Program-made: the position numbers and the translations under genes
In this document: one piece after another, positions 51,774 through 61,140 of the stretch
Layout: each line of letters begins with the position of its first letter
Numbering within the stretch: position 1 is the first letter of the stretch
The notes under the pieces: generated by a model
Told to the model about the DNA's origin: nothing
The model's database searches: none
What the model saw: the letters and a program-made list of their open reading frames with translations, nothing else
Source: Arthrobacter sp. SLBN-100
Lineage (GTDB): Bacteria; Actinomycetota; Actinomycetes; Actinomycetales; Micrococcaceae
Length of the DNA: 64,000 nucleotides
Direction of reading: 5' to 3'
Assembly (NCBI RefSeq): GCF_006715305.1
Contig: NZ_VFMY01000001.1
Span: 4,552,555-4,616,554 of the forward strand

Positions 51774-53393
51774 GTGAGTTTGACCATTCCTTCCCCTCTT
51801 TCCGGCCCCGGCGCTTCATCGGACGGCGCTTCCTTGGGCGGCGCTTCCTTGGACGGCATTTCCTTGGACCTGGGCGCTGCGCAGGCTGCGGCCACTTCGG
51901 AAAACGGCACGCAGAGGCCGCGCACCTACGAGGTCCGCACCTTCGGCTGCCAAATGAACGTGCACGATTCAGAGCGCATGGCAGGAATGCTGGAGAACGC
52001 AGGCTACGTGCCGGCAGCCGGCGCGCAGGCCGATGTGGTGGTGTTCAACACCTGCGCCGTGCGCGAGAACGCCGACAACAAGCTCTACGGCAACCTCGGC
52101 ATCCTCGCTCCCGTGAAGGCGGCCAACCCGGGAATGCAAATCGCGGTGGGCGGCTGCCTGGCACAGAAGGACCGGGAAACGATCCTGAAGAAGGCGCCCT
52201 GGGTGGACGCCGTCTTCGGTACGCACAACGTCGGTGCCCTGCCTGCCCTGCTGGAGCGGGCCCGGCACAACCACGAGGCCCAGCTGGAGATCCTCGAGTC
52301 CCTTGACGTTTTCCCCTCCACACTTCCCACCAAGCGCGATTCCGTGTATTCGGGCTGGGTCTCCATTTCGGTCGGCTGCAACAACACCTGCACGTTCTGC
52401 ATTGTTCCTTCCCTGCGTGGCAAGGAGAAGGACCGCCGCCCCGGCGACATCCTGGCGGAGATCCAGGCGCTCGTTGACGACGGTGCCATCGAAGTCACGC
52501 TCCTGGGACAGAACGTGAACTCCTACGGCGTGGAGTTCGGGGACCGGCAGGCCTTCTCCAAACTCCTGCGCGCCTGCGGTGATATTGAGGGACTGGAGCG
52601 GGTGCGTTTCACCAGCCCGCACCCGGCCGCCTTCACCGAGGACGTCATTGACGCCATGGCCGAAACACCGAATGTTATGCCGCAGCTGCACATGCCGCTG
52701 CAGTCGGGCTCGGACAAGATCCTGCGGGACATGAAGCGTTCCTACCGGTCCACGAAGTTCCTTGGCATCCTGGACAAGGTCCGGGAGAAGATGCCCCACG
52801 CCGCCATCTCTACGGACATCATCGTCGGCTTCCCGGGTGAAACCGAAGAAGACTTCCAGGCGACCCTGGACGTCGTGGAGCAGTCCCGCTTCGCCACGGC
52901 TTTCACCTTCCAGTACTCCAAACGCCCTGGAACCCCTGCTGCTGACCTGCCGGACCAGCTGCCGAAAGCGGTGGTGCAGGAGCGGTTCGAACGGCTCACG
53001 GCCCTGCAGGACCGCATCGCCGCAGAAGAAAACCGGAAGCAGCTCGGCCGCAAGGTGGAGGTCATGGTGACCGCCCAATCAGGCCGCAAGGCCGGGGAAA
53101 CCCACCGCCTCTCCGGCCGGTCCCAGGACCAGCGGCTGGTGCACTTCTCCGTTCCTGACGGCGCGCCGGCACCGCGTCCGGGAGACCTCGTAACGGTCAC
53201 CATCACGGAGGCTGCCGCCTTCCACCTCGTGGCCGATCCAACTCTTCAGGACTACAGCCTCCGCCGTTCCCGCGCGGGCGACGCCTGGGACAGGTCCCAG
53301 GCTGATTCCTGCGGCGTTCCCGCTCCGGGCAGCGGCAACGGCCGGACCGGAGTTTCCCTCGGAATGCCCTCGCTGCCTGTGCGCAGCCGCTGA
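51774..53393 (+). CDS. miaB: tRNA-2-methylthio-N6-dimethylallyladenosine synthase MiaB
   Basis: A 539-residue radical SAM methylthiotransferase acting on A37 of tRNAs read at UNN codons. The MTTase domain cysteines lie in [20 protein letters not shown] and VGGCLAQ. The radical SAM site is [17 protein letters not shown], and a TRAM domain follows near residues 425-490. The extra 45 residues at the N-terminus contain a 15-bp DNA repeat (three [10 protein letters not shown] units), and a 45-residue tail is unlike other MiaB proteins. GTG at 51774; miaA, the enzyme making its substrate, is next. Confidence 0.94.
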   Translation: MSLTIPSPLSGPGASSDGASLGGASLDGISLDLGAAQAAATSENGTQRPRTYEVRTFGCQMNVHDSERMAGMLENAGYVPAAGAQADVVVFNTCAVRENADNKLYGNLGILAPVKAANPGMQIAVGGCLAQKDRETILKKAPWVDAVFGTHNVGALPALLERARHNHEAQLEILESLDVFPSTLPTKRDSVYSGWVSISVGCNNTCTFCIVPSLRGKEKDRRPGDILAEIQALVDDGAIEVTLLGQNVNSYGVEFGDRQAFSKLLRACGDIEGLERVRFTSPHPAAFTEDVIDAMAETPNVMPQLHMPLQSGSDKILRDMKRSYRSTKFLGILDKVREKMPHAAISTDIIVGFPGETEEDFQATLDVVEQSRFATAFTFQYSKRPGTPAADLPDQLPKAVVQERFERLTALQDRIAAEENRKQLGRKVEVMVTAQSGRKAGETHRLSGRSQDQRLVHFSVPDGAPAPRPGDLVTVTITEAAAFHLVADPTLQDYSLRRSRAGDAWDRSQADSCGVPAPGSGNGRTGVSLGMPSLPVRSR

Positions 53394-53396
53394 CGA

Positions 53397-54293
53397 GTGG
53401 GCTCCCCGCCTGTTATCGCCGTCGTCGGTCCCACCGGCTCAGGCAAATCAGACCTTGCCGTCAATCTGGCACTCGAACTGGACGGCGAAGTCATCAATGC
53501 CGATGCCATGCAGTTCTACCGCGGCATGGACATCGGCACGGCGAAAATCACCCTGGCCGAACGCAGGGGAGTGCCGCACCATCTCCTGGACATCCTGCAT
53601 GTGACGCAGGAAGCCAGCGTCTCCCGGTTCCAGGAGCAGGCAAGGGCCGTCATCACGGATATCCACTCACGTGGCAAACGCGCCATCCTCGCCGGGGGTT
53701 CCGGCCTGTACGTGCGGGCCGCGCTGGACGTCCTGGAATTCCCCGGAACAGATCCTGAGCTGCGGCACCGGCTTGAGGATGACCTGGCCGCCCAGGGCTC
53801 CACTGCATTGCTGGCCCGGCTCCAGGCCGTGGATCCGCTGTCCGCCGCCCGGCTCTCCGATGACAGGCGCATCATCCGCGCACTGGAGGTCCATCAGCTC
53901 ACCGGCCGCCCGTTCAGTTCCTTTATGCCGCAGCGGGAGTACTTCCAGCCCGCGGTGCAGATCGGCCTCACGGTGGACCGGGAGCAACTGCGTGAGCTGC
54001 TGGCCCTGCGCGTGCACCGCATGGTGGACAGCGGCCTGCTTGCGGAGGTGCAGTGGCTCGAAGCCCAAGGCCTGCGGCAGGGCAAAACAGCGCCGCGCGC
54101 CCTGGGTTACGCACAGTTCCTGCGGGTGCTCGACGGCGCGGCAACAGTGGCGGAGGCCGCGGACGAAACCATCGTGGCCACCCGGCAGTTCGCCCGCCGC
54201 CAGCTCACCTGGTTCCGCGCCGACCCACGCATCAGCTGGCTGGACTGGCAGGACCCCGCACTGACCTCCCGCGCGGCCGCGCTGTGCAGCTGA
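53397..54293 (+). CDS. miaA: tRNA dimethylallyltransferase MiaA
   Basis: A 298-residue enzyme that adds the isopentenyl group to A37 of tRNA, the step before MiaB. The P-loop is [14 protein letters not shown] (K17). [20 protein letters not shown] and [14 protein letters not shown] are substrate-binding segments, and [12 protein letters not shown] ends the fold. GTG at 53397 lies three bases after the miaB stop, so the two form one unit. Confidence 0.96.
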   Translation: MGSPPVIAVVGPTGSGKSDLAVNLALELDGEVINADAMQFYRGMDIGTAKITLAERRGVPHHLLDILHVTQEASVSRFQEQARAVITDIHSRGKRAILAGGSGLYVRAALDVLEFPGTDPELRHRLEDDLAAQGSTALLARLQAVDPLSAARLSDDRRIIRALEVHQLTGRPFSSFMPQREYFQPAVQIGLTVDREQLRELLALRVHRMVDSGLLAEVQWLEAQGLRQGKTAPRALGYAQFLRVLDGAATVAEAADETIVATRQFARRQLTWFRADPRISWLDWQDPALTSRAAALCS

Positions 54294-54403
54294 GGGCCTG
54301 CTGACCACTGGAATTTTGGTCCAGGTATGCCGGGTTCCAGCCGCCGGAGCGCCGGGTTTTCCGGACAACAACTCCCGGTTTCGGGCCTGCCCATTCCGGC
54401 CGG

Positions 54404-54409
54404 TACCCT
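54404..54409 (+). promoter_or_regulatory. Predicted -10 element (TACCCT) of dapF
   Basis: TACCCT ends seven bases before the ATG at 54417, supporting that start over the upstream in-frame ATG at 54327. Confidence 0.45.
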
Positions 54410-54416
54410 TGACACC

Positions 54417-55361
54417 ATGGATGCAACCCTTGCCGAGTCAACCGAGCACGCCTTCCGGACGCTGGGCGGGCTCCGCTTCTCCAAGGGCCACGGTACCGGC
54501 AACGATTTTGTCCTGGTGGCCGATCCGGAGGGCGAGCACACCATAGCGGCTGAGCAGGTGGCCGCCCTGTGCGACCGCCACCGCGGCATCGGCGGCGACG
54601 GCCTGATCCGGGCGGTCCCGTCCCGCTTCCTGCCCGAAGGCCGGGAGCTGCTGACCGGCACCCCTGATGCTGAGTGGTTCATGGACTACCGCAACGGCGA
54701 CGGGTCCCTGTCTGAAATGTGCGGCAACGGCGTCCGCGTCTTCGTGCACTTCCTCCGCACGGAGGGCCTGGTAGACCTGCCCGACGGCGGTGCGCTCACC
54801 ATCGGCACCCGCGCCGGGGCCAAAACGGTGGTGCGGACAGGCGCAGATTACGCCGTCGATATGGGCCCCTGGGAGTTCATCTTCCCGGGTGAGGCCACTG
54901 CGAAGGCTATGGACTCGCTGGTGACTGCGGACGGGCTGGAAGTCCCCCGTCCCGCCTTATCCGTCAGCATGGGCAACCCCCACACCGTGGTTGCCCTCGC
55001 CGAACTCCCGGAACTGGCAGGGACCCGCCTGTATACGGCCCCTGTGGTGGACCCGGTGCCTCCCAACGGCACCAACGTGGAGTTTGTGGTTCCGTCCGAA
55101 CCGCTGGTGCACGACGGTGTAGGTTCAGTCACCATGCGCGTCCACGAACGCGGTGTGGGGGAGACCCAGTCCTGCGGTACAGGGGCATGCGCCGCCGCCG
55201 TGGCCATTCGGCACTGGGCAGGAGCGGAAGCGCCCGACACCTGGCGGGTACACGTTCCCGGAGGCGTAGTGGGCGTGAAATTTTTCGCCGGCCCCGGTGG
55301 CCATGAACACGTGGAGCTCAGCGGGCCAGCCGTTATTGTGGCAACCGGGACGCTTTCCTGA
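54417..55361 (+). CDS. dapF: Diaminopimelate epimerase
   Basis: A 314-residue cofactor-free epimerase that makes meso-diaminopimelate for lysine and peptidoglycan. The two catalytic cysteines lie in LSEMCGNGVRVFVHFL and TQSCGTGACAAAVA, and GHGTGNDFVLV opens the first half-domain. It has a slightly longer N-terminus than the shortest family members. Its 3' end overlaps the convergent methyltransferase gene by 29 bases, so both stop codons lie within the other gene. Confidence 0.96.
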   Translation: MDATLAESTEHAFRTLGGLRFSKGHGTGNDFVLVADPEGEHTIAAEQVAALCDRHRGIGGDGLIRAVPSRFLPEGRELLTGTPDAEWFMDYRNGDGSLSEMCGNGVRVFVHFLRTEGLVDLPDGGALTIGTRAGAKTVVRTGADYAVDMGPWEFIFPGEATAKAMDSLVTADGLEVPRPALSVSMGNPHTVVALAELPELAGTRLYTAPVVDPVPPNGTNVEFVVPSEPLVHDGVGSVTMRVHERGVGETQSCGTGACAAAVAIRHWAGAEAPDTWRVHVPGGVVGVKFFAGPGGHEHVELSGPAVIVATGTLS

Positions 55362-55956
55362 CCTTCAGGATCCGGAACGACTTGGACGTTGATTCCCGGC
55401 TCACGGCAAAAGAATCATCCAGTTCTGCCGCCAGCCATCGCTGCAGCGAGTCCGAGCCCAGGTTTTTTTGCACCACAAGCCAAGCCGTTCCACCCGGTGC
55501 CAGGCGGGGCAGCCACAGCGTCAGCAGGGAATGCAGTTCGTCCTTGCCGATCCGGATTGGAGGATTGGACCAGATGGTGTCGAAACGCACGTCCGGGTCT
55601 ACAGCATCGGGCGTGCTGGCCACCACGTTGTCCAGTCCCAGCGCCGCCGCGTTCTCGTTGGTCAGGGTGATGCAGCGTTCGTTGACGTCCACCGCATAGA
55701 CCTTCGAATGCGGCGCCCGCAGTGCCATGGTCAGCGCAATCGGACCCCAGCCGCAGCCGATGTCCAGCAGGTTGCCGGTGGGCGAAGGGGCAGGGACCTC
55801 GGCGAGGAGCACCGCCGTTCCCTTGTCGATGCCGTCCGGGCTGAAGATCCCGGTTGAAGTCTGCAGCCTGCGCGTTTCCCCTGCCAGTTCCACCGTGAGC
55901 GGCTTGCGGGTAAACGGGCCGGCGGGGGATGAGCTGAAATAGTGTGCGGACTCCAT
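55333..55956 (-). CDS. Class I SAM-dependent methyltransferase (RsmC-like)
   Basis: A 207-residue methyltransferase. SAM motif I is LLDIGCGWGPIALTMA, motif II VYAVDVNERC and motif IV the NPP triad FDTIWSNPPIRIGKDE. The NPPxR motif and the small size resemble the catalytic half of RsmC (16S rRNA m2G) or YbiN/MTS-type enzymes; the RNA target is unproven. ATG at 55956 (MESAHYFSSSPAG) was taken as the start; the Shine-Dalgarno is weak. The frame extends far upstream, but those residues are shadow. It overlaps dapF by 29 bases at the 3' ends. Confidence 0.85.
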   Translation of the reverse strand: MESAHYFSSSPAGPFTRKPLTVELAGETRRLQTSTGIFSPDGIDKGTAVLLAEVPAPSPTGNLLDIGCGWGPIALTMALRAPHSKVYAVDVNERCITLTNENAAALGLDNVVASTPDAVDPDVRFDTIWSNPPIRIGKDELHSLLTLWLPRLAPGGTAWLVVQKNLGSDSLQRWLAAELDDSFAVSRESTSKSFRILKVRKASRLPQ

Positions 55957-56383
55957 AACTGGCCAGAGTAGTTCCCCTTGCAGCGTAATGGGAAACTGCG
56001 CCGGGGACGGTCTGTTAGGGTAAAAGCCATGTTCCTGATCTTCGAGTAGCCGGCACGGGCCACGCCCGTCCCGAAGAAACAGTCCCACAGCGATGCAGGC
56101 ATGTATGCCTTCCGCACATGTGCACCGGACCACGCGTACGCGTTTTGCTCCGGCCGCCGGACAATACTCGAAAGTCAGCTTCCTGCTGTCCCTTTCGCCG
56201 ATTCTCCGGCCTCTTCCCCTTCGCCACCTCGCATGGGGTGGCCGCCACCCGCCGGACCGCTTGCTGCCCGGCGAGACAATCCAGGAGAACCGCATGACCG
56301 CAGGCCCTCAGCCCAGCGCGAATACTTCCCCAATCACCACCAATCGGCACTATTCTGGAAATGCCGAACCTTCTAAGGAGACC
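55957..56383. other. Long hflX leader region with mini-ORF
   Basis: The gap between the methyltransferase start and the hflX start (ATG 56384) holds a -10-like TAGGGT (56016-56021), a seven-codon ORF (56029-56049) and short hairpins (ACGGGC-CAC-GCCCGT near 56064; GGGTGG-CCG-CCACCC near 56235). Also present is a second in-frame, well-spaced AGGAG-ATG at 56294 that could extend HflX by 30 residues. Confidence 0.55.
56029..56049 (+). CDS. Possible leader mini-ORF MFLIFE upstream of hflX
   Basis: ATG-TTC-CTG-ATC-TTC-GAG-TAG encodes a six-residue peptide. TAGGGT (56016-56021) ends seven bases before its ATG, so transcription should begin at the ATG itself. It may be a translational sensor for hflX, which in several bacteria is induced by ribosome-targeting antibiotics. 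This is inference; a chance mini-ORF cannot be ruled out. Confidence 0.35.
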   Translation: MFLIFE

Positions 56384-57964
56384 ATGACCAGCCAGCCCAA
56401 CACCGGATCCGATCCAGCCGCCCAGGACATGAGTCCTGAGGAAATCCAAGCTGTCATCGACCGGATTCTCTCCAAGGACGTCCCGGCCAAAGCCGTCAGC
56501 ACGCCAGGCGCAACGCAACGCGGCGACGGAAAAGGGGTACTGGGGAAAGCCCAGGCCATATCCGGCCTGGATGAAGAACATACAACCTACGACGGCGACC
56601 AGCAGGATCTCGAGGAACGCCGCGCCCTGCGGCGCACGGCAGGGCTGTCCACCGAACTCGAAGACGTCACCGAAGTCGAATACCGGCAGTTGCGCCTTGA
56701 ACGGGTGGTCCTGGCAGGCATTTGGTCTGAAGGAACCCTCGCCGACGCGGAGAACTCGCTGCGCGAGCTCGCCGCCCTCGCCGAAACGGCCGGTTCAGAG
56801 GTCCTGGACGGACTGGTGCAGCGCCGCGACAAGCCGGACCCGGGAACGTTCCTGGGGTCCGGCAAGGCCTTGGAGCTGAAGGACATCGTGATGTCCACCG
56901 GCGCCGATACCGTGGTGGTGGACGCCGAACTGGCTCCTTCCCAGCGCCGTGGCCTTGAGGACATCGTCAAGGTCAAGGTGATTGACCGGACGGGGCTGAT
57001 CCTGGACATTTTCGCCCAGCACGCCAAGAGCCGGGAAGGCAAGGCCCAAGTGGAGCTGGCGCAGCTCGAGTACCTGCTGCCGCGCCTGCGCGGCTGGGGC
57101 GAGTCGATGTCCCGCCAGGCCGGTGGCCAGGTGGGCAGTGCTGCGGCCGGCATGGGTTCGCGTGGTCCCGGTGAAACCAAGATCGAACTGGACCGCCGGA
57201 GGATCCGCACCCGCATGGCCAAGCTGCGGCGGGAGATTGCCGCGATGAAGCCTGCCCGCGAGACCAAACGCGCCAACCGCCGTCGTAATGAGGTGCCCTC
57301 GGTGGCTATTGCCGGGTACACCAACGCCGGCAAGTCCTCACTGTTGAACCGCCTGACGGACGCCGGGGTGCTGGTGGAGAACGCACTGTTCGCCACGCTG
57401 GATCCCACAGTCCGGAAGGCAGAAACTGCTGACGGACTCGGCTACACGCTGGCGGATACCGTCGGTTTTGTCCGGTCGTTGCCCACGCAGCTGGTGGAGG
57501 CCTTCCGCTCCACGCTCGAGGAGGTGGCGGACTCCGACCTGATCCTGCACGTGGTGGACGTTTCACACCCGGACCCTGAGGGCCAGATCGCCGCAGTCCG
57601 CAAGGTCTTCAGCGAAGTGGACGCCCGCAAGGTTCCGGAGATCATCGTGCTCAACAAGGCCGACGCCGCCGATCCCTTTGTGGTGGAACGGCTGAAGCAG
57701 CGCGAACCGCGGCACGTTGTGGTCTCGGCGCGCACCGGGGAAGGCATTCCCGAGCTGCTGCAGGCCATCAGCGAGGCCATCCCGCGTCCGTCCGTCAAGC
57801 TCGAGCTGCTCATTCCGTACGACCGTGGGGACCTGGTCAGCAAGCTGCACGAATCGGATGCCGAGATCATCAGCGTTGACCATGACGAAGCCGGTACCCG
57901 GGCAGTTGTCAAAGTCCGGGAAGGCCTCGCGGCTGAACTGGAATCATTCGTCACCCATGACTGA
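56384..57964 (+). CDS. hflX: Ribosome-splitting GTPase HflX
   Basis: A 526-residue HflX that splits stalled 70S/50S complexes. The N-terminal HflX domain (about 90-300; DTVVVDAELAPSQRRGLEDI, QVGSAAAGMGSRGPGETKIE) is followed by the GTPase domain with GYTNAGKSSLLNRL (K317), DTVGFVRSLPTQLVEAF and NKAD. ATG at 56384 has TAAGGAG four bases upstream; ATG at 56294 with AGGAG is an in-frame alternative (556 residues). It overlaps the dinG gene by eight bases. The leader may be regulatory. Confidence 0.94.
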   Translation: MTSQPNTGSDPAAQDMSPEEIQAVIDRILSKDVPAKAVSTPGATQRGDGKGVLGKAQAISGLDEEHTTYDGDQQDLEERRALRRTAGLSTELEDVTEVEYRQLRLERVVLAGIWSEGTLADAENSLRELAALAETAGSEVLDGLVQRRDKPDPGTFLGSGKALELKDIVMSTGADTVVVDAELAPSQRRGLEDIVKVKVIDRTGLILDIFAQHAKSREGKAQVELAQLEYLLPRLRGWGESMSRQAGGQVGSAAAGMGSRGPGETKIELDRRRIRTRMAKLRREIAAMKPARETKRANRRRNEVPSVAIAGYTNAGKSSLLNRLTDAGVLVENALFATLDPTVRKAETADGLGYTLADTVGFVRSLPTQLVEAFRSTLEEVADSDLILHVVDVSHPDPEGQIAAVRKVFSEVDARKVPEIIVLNKADAADPFVVERLKQREPRHVVVSARTGEGIPELLQAISEAIPRPSVKLELLIPYDRGDLVSKLHESDAEIISVDHDEAGTRAVVKVREGLAAELESFVTHD

Positions 57965-60014
57965 CCTCGTGGCTGGCGAAGTCACAGGGGCGGCCGGCGA
58001 GCAGTTCGTCATCGAACTGCTCGACCGGGCCGTTGCGGGCATGGGCGGGCAAAGCCGGGACGGCCAGCACGAGATGGCCAGGCAGGTGGCGCGGGCCATC
58101 GAAACCGGGGACCACCTGCTCGTCCAGGCAGGCACGGGTACCGGAAAGTCATTGGCGTACCTCATACCCCTGATAGCCCATGCCCTGGAGAGCAACAAGC
58201 CGGCCCTGGTGTCCACCGCAACGCTTGCCCTGCAGACCCAGATCGTGGGCAGGGATCTTCCCCGGCTCCTGAAAACCATCACTCCCGCCCTGGACCGGCC
58301 CGTCAAAGTGGCGCTGGTCAAAGGCCGGTCGAATTACGTGTGCCTGCATAAACTCGAAGGCGGTTTTCCCTCCGAGGAACCCGCCGAGGGCCAGCTGTTT
58401 TCCCTGGGGGAGGACACCAGCGTGCCGCACTTTGCGGCGGCGGCAGGCGGTCCGGCCTCCCAGCTCGGCAAGGAAGTGGTCCGCCTGCGGGAGTGGGCGG
58501 AGAAGACCACCACCGGGGACCGGGACGAGCTCCTGCCCGGCGTTACGGACCGCGCCTGGCGGCAAGTCTCCGTCACGTCAATGGAATGCCTGGGGGCGCA
58601 GAAGTGCCCCATGGCGGCAGAATGCTTCAGCGAGCTGGCCCGCCAGAACGCCGCCGAGGCCGATGTTGTGGTCACCAACCATGCAATGCTCGCCGTCAGC
58701 GCTTTTGAAGGCCTGGCGGTGCTGCCGGAGTACGACGTGGTGGTGGTTGATGAGGCCCACGAGCTCCAGGACAGGGTGACCGGTGCTGTTTCCGGACAGC
58801 TCTCGGTGGCCATGGTGCATGCAGCTGCTGCCGGTGCCCGCAAGCACACCGCCATCACCGTGGATGCGCTCAACGCCGCTGCCGCCAACCTGGAGGTTGC
58901 CCTGGCGGGTGTCCCCAACGGGCTGCTGCCGAACGGCCTGAATGATGAGCAGCTGGACTGCGTGGACCAGTTGCGTGAGGCCTGCCGGGCGGCCCTGTCT
59001 GATTCCAAGGGGGACAGCAGTACAACTGCCGACGGCGGGCGGCAGCTAGCCCGCTCCCGGCTGATGGTCATCCTGGAACTTTGCGAACGGCTCCTGGCGG
59101 CCCGTGAGAACAGGGAAGTAGTGTGGTTCTCCCGCGCCAGTTCCTTTGACCCGCAGCAGGGATATTCCCAGCCGGACGAGACAGCGCCCGCGCTCATCAA
59201 CGTTGCCCCGCTGTCCGTGGCCGGGCGGCTGCGTGAGGGCCTGTTCGCCGGCCATACGGTGGTGTTGACCTCTGCAACCCTGGCCATCGGCTCCGCCTTC
59301 GAGCCCGCCGCGGGAGGCCTGGGCCTCGTCGGAGAGGGCGCACCCAGCTGGACCGGCGTTGATGTGGGGTCACCGTTCGACTACCCCAAGCAGGGCATCC
59401 TCTACGTGGCCGGCCACCTGCCCAAACCCGGCCGTGGAGCGTCCCCGGAGTCACTGGCCGAGCTCGAAGCCTTGATCCGGGCATCCAACGGCGGCGCGCT
59501 GTGCCTGTTTTCTTCCCGACGCGCCGCGGAGGAAGCGGCCGATGCGCTGCGGCCAAAGCTGGGGATCACCATTCTCTGCCAGGGCGACTCCACCATGACG
59601 GCCCTGGTGAAGCAGTTTGCGGATGAACCCGATACCTGCCTGTTCGGCACCATGTCCCTGTGGCAGGGTGTGGATGTTCCCGGCGGGTCCTGCCGGCTGG
59701 TGGTCATTGACCGGATTCCGTTCCCGCGGCCGGACGATCCGCTGATGACTGCCCGTTCCCGTGCAGTAGCGCAGGCGGGCGGTAACGGCTTTATGTCCGT
59801 TTCGGCCACCCATGCCGCGATCCGCCTGGCCCAGGGAGCCGGACGGCTTATTCGCTCGACGGGTGACAAAGGCGTGGTGGCGGTACTGGACTCCAGGCTC
59901 GCCACCGAACGGTACGCCGGGTTCCTTCGCGGGGCGCTGCCGCCCTTCTGGCCAACGACAGACCGGAAGACAGCCATCGCGGCGCTGCAGCGGCTGGCGC
60001 AGGAGAACGCCTGA
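57957..60014 (+). CDS. dinG: ATP-dependent DNA helicase, DinG/XPD-like
   Basis: A 685-residue superfamily 2 helicase with an iron-sulfur site. Walker A is QAGTGTGKSLAYLIP and Walker B is VVVDEAHELQD. The four cysteine ligands are C122-type in NYVCLHKL and those in MECLGAQKCPMAAECF. The C-terminal motor domain has GTMSLWQGVDVPGGSCRLVV and QGAGRLIRSTGDKG. No exonuclease domain is fused. It unwinds 5'-to-3', with roles in R-loop or repair processing. It overlaps hflX by eight bases and is convergent with lexA; no SOS box was seen right before it. Confidence 0.93.
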   Translation: MTDLVAGEVTGAAGEQFVIELLDRAVAGMGGQSRDGQHEMARQVARAIETGDHLLVQAGTGTGKSLAYLIPLIAHALESNKPALVSTATLALQTQIVGRDLPRLLKTITPALDRPVKVALVKGRSNYVCLHKLEGGFPSEEPAEGQLFSLGEDTSVPHFAAAAGGPASQLGKEVVRLREWAEKTTTGDRDELLPGVTDRAWRQVSVTSMECLGAQKCPMAAECFSELARQNAAEADVVVTNHAMLAVSAFEGLAVLPEYDVVVVDEAHELQDRVTGAVSGQLSVAMVHAAAAGARKHTAITVDALNAAAANLEVALAGVPNGLLPNGLNDEQLDCVDQLREACRAALSDSKGDSSTTADGGRQLARSRLMVILELCERLLAARENREVVWFSRASSFDPQQGYSQPDETAPALINVAPLSVAGRLREGLFAGHTVVLTSATLAIGSAFEPAAGGLGLVGEGAPSWTGVDVGSPFDYPKQGILYVAGHLPKPGRGASPESLAELEALIRASNGGALCLFSSRRAAEEAADALRPKLGITILCQGDSTMTALVKQFADEPDTCLFGTMSLWQGVDVPGGSCRLVVIDRIPFPRPDDPLMTARSRAVAQAGGNGFMSVSATHAAIRLAQGAGRLIRSTGDKGVVAVLDSRLATERYAGFLRGALPPFWPTTDRKTAIAALQRLAQENA

Positions 60015-60084
60015 GGCTGCCCGGGGACGCCTTCGCGCTGCCGGCACACGGCTGACGTCGCCGACAAATGGCTGGCGCCGCTCC

Positions 60085-60819
60085 TTAGAGCGAGCGGAGC
60101 ACCGACACAACCTTGCCCATGATGGTGGCGTGGTCGCCCAGGATGGGTTCGTACTGGGTGTTCTGCGGGAGCAGCCAGGTGTGGCCGTCACGCTGGCGGA
60201 AGGTTTTGACGGTGGCTTCGTCGTCCAGCAGCGCCGCGACGATATCCCCGTTGGCGGCGTCGGCCTGGCGGCGCACCACCACCCAGTCGCCGTCGCAGAT
60301 CGCCGCGTCCACCATGGAATCACCGGCCACCTTGAGCATAAACAGTTCCCCCTGGCCGACCAGTTGGCGGGGAAGCGGCAGGACATCCTCCACCACTTGG
60401 TCGGCCAGGATGGGACCACCGGCAGCGATGCGGCCCACGAGGGGAACCATGGCAGTGTCCATGGCGGTGGGAAGTTCGGTCACCGTGCCGATGCTGCCCG
60501 GCGGAAGGGCAGAGGGCTCCGTTGCCGGCCTGGTTGAACCACCGTCCAAGGTGAGAGGCATCAGCACCTCCATGGCGCGGGGCCGTTTCGGGTCGCGGCG
60601 AAGGTAGCCGAGCTTTTCCAGCTGCGACAGCTGGTGGGTAACGCTGGACAGGCTTGCCAGGCCCACGGTGTCGCCGATTTCCCGCATGGACGGGGGATAG
60701 CCGTTGTCATTGACGGAGCGCTGGATGGTTTCGAGGATTTTTTTCTGCCGCGGCGTCAGGCCCTTGGCGGTCTTCTTCGGTTGGGAGGTTGCCCTTCCCC
60801 CGGCGGCTGCTGCTGCCAT
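60085..60819 (-). CDS. lexA: LexA repressor
   Basis: A 244-residue SOS repressor with autoproteolysis. The N-terminal winged helix spans [35 protein letters not shown] and [19 protein letters not shown]. The self-cleavage site is A133-G134 ([10 protein letters not shown]). The catalytic serine is S168 ([10 protein letters not shown]) and the lysine K205 (EATVKTF). ATG at 60819 has GAAAGG ten bases upstream; a TTG three codons earlier is also possible. It is convergent with dinG and divergent from the LysM gene; two LexA boxes lie in the divergent region. Confidence 0.97.
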   Translation of the reverse strand: MAAAAAGGRATSQPKKTAKGLTPRQKKILETIQRSVNDNGYPPSMREIGDTVGLASLSSVTHQLSQLEKLGYLRRDPKRPRAMEVLMPLTLDGGSTRPATEPSALPPGSIGTVTELPTAMDTAMVPLVGRIAAGGPILADQVVEDVLPLPRQLVGQGELFMLKVAGDSMVDAAICDGDWVVVRRQADAANGDIVAALLDDEATVKTFRQRDGHTWLLPQNTQYEPILGDHATIMGKVVSVLRSL

Positions 60820-60954
60820 ATTCGCCAATGCCTTTCAGTTTGCCCTGGCTTTTCGGCCCGGACCTGGGGTTGCCGCCGTAATTGTCAGACCCTGCTGATC
60901 AACTTCAGAGGTGGTTGTTCTTGTCTTCAAAGCTAGGCCAGCCACACTGCATTT

Positions 60955-60970
60955 TCAAACATTTGTTCTA
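60955..60970. promoter_or_regulatory. LexA/SOS box, lexA side
   Basis: TCAAACATTTGTTCTA matches the TCGAAC-N4-GTTCGA consensus at ten of twelve defined positions. It lies about 135 bp before the lexA ATG. Confidence 0.72.
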
Positions 60971-61021
60971 GCGAGTCTCGACATTATTCGTTGATAGGTG
61001 CTAAAACAGAGAAAGCAAAGT

Positions 61022-61037
61022 TCGAACATTTGTTCTA
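61022..61037. promoter_or_regulatory. LexA/SOS box, LysM side
   Basis: TCGAACATTTGTTCTA matches the consensus at eleven of twelve defined positions. It shares its core with the first box, 67 bp away. Confidence 0.8.
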
Positions 61038-61042
61038 CTCCG

Positions 61043-61067
61043 GTTCGGGTTATTCGAAAACCCGAAC
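61043..61067. repeat. 9-bp inverted repeat downstream of the LexA box
   Basis: GTTCGGGTT (61043-61051) and AACCCGAAC (61059-61067) are perfectly complementary with a seven-base spacer. They lie six bases after the second LexA box, in the likely 5' leader of the LysM gene. The dyad could be a second operator or an RNA hairpin. Confidence 0.6.
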
Positions 61068-61140
61068 AAAGGTCCGGGTCAGTCGGCGGCCACCGGGGGG
61101 AACATCGGGCAGCACGTTCAGGTCCAGGAGGGCTCAGTTC

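Larger units (their letters stand above)
60820..61140. other. Divergent regulatory region between lexA and the LysM gene
   Basis: The 321-bp gap has no gene. It contains two LexA boxes (60955-60970 and 61022-61037) and a 9-bp inverted repeat (61043-61067). The AGGAGG Shine-Dalgarno of the LysM gene lies at about 61126-61132. Box 1 is nearer lexA and box 2 nearer the LysM gene, so each promoter may have its own operator. Confidence 0.65.

Noticed and set aside
56093..56293. Further upstream extension of the hflX frame
   Set aside because: The extra residues are basic and unlike HflX, and two better starts with Shine-Dalgarno sites follow.
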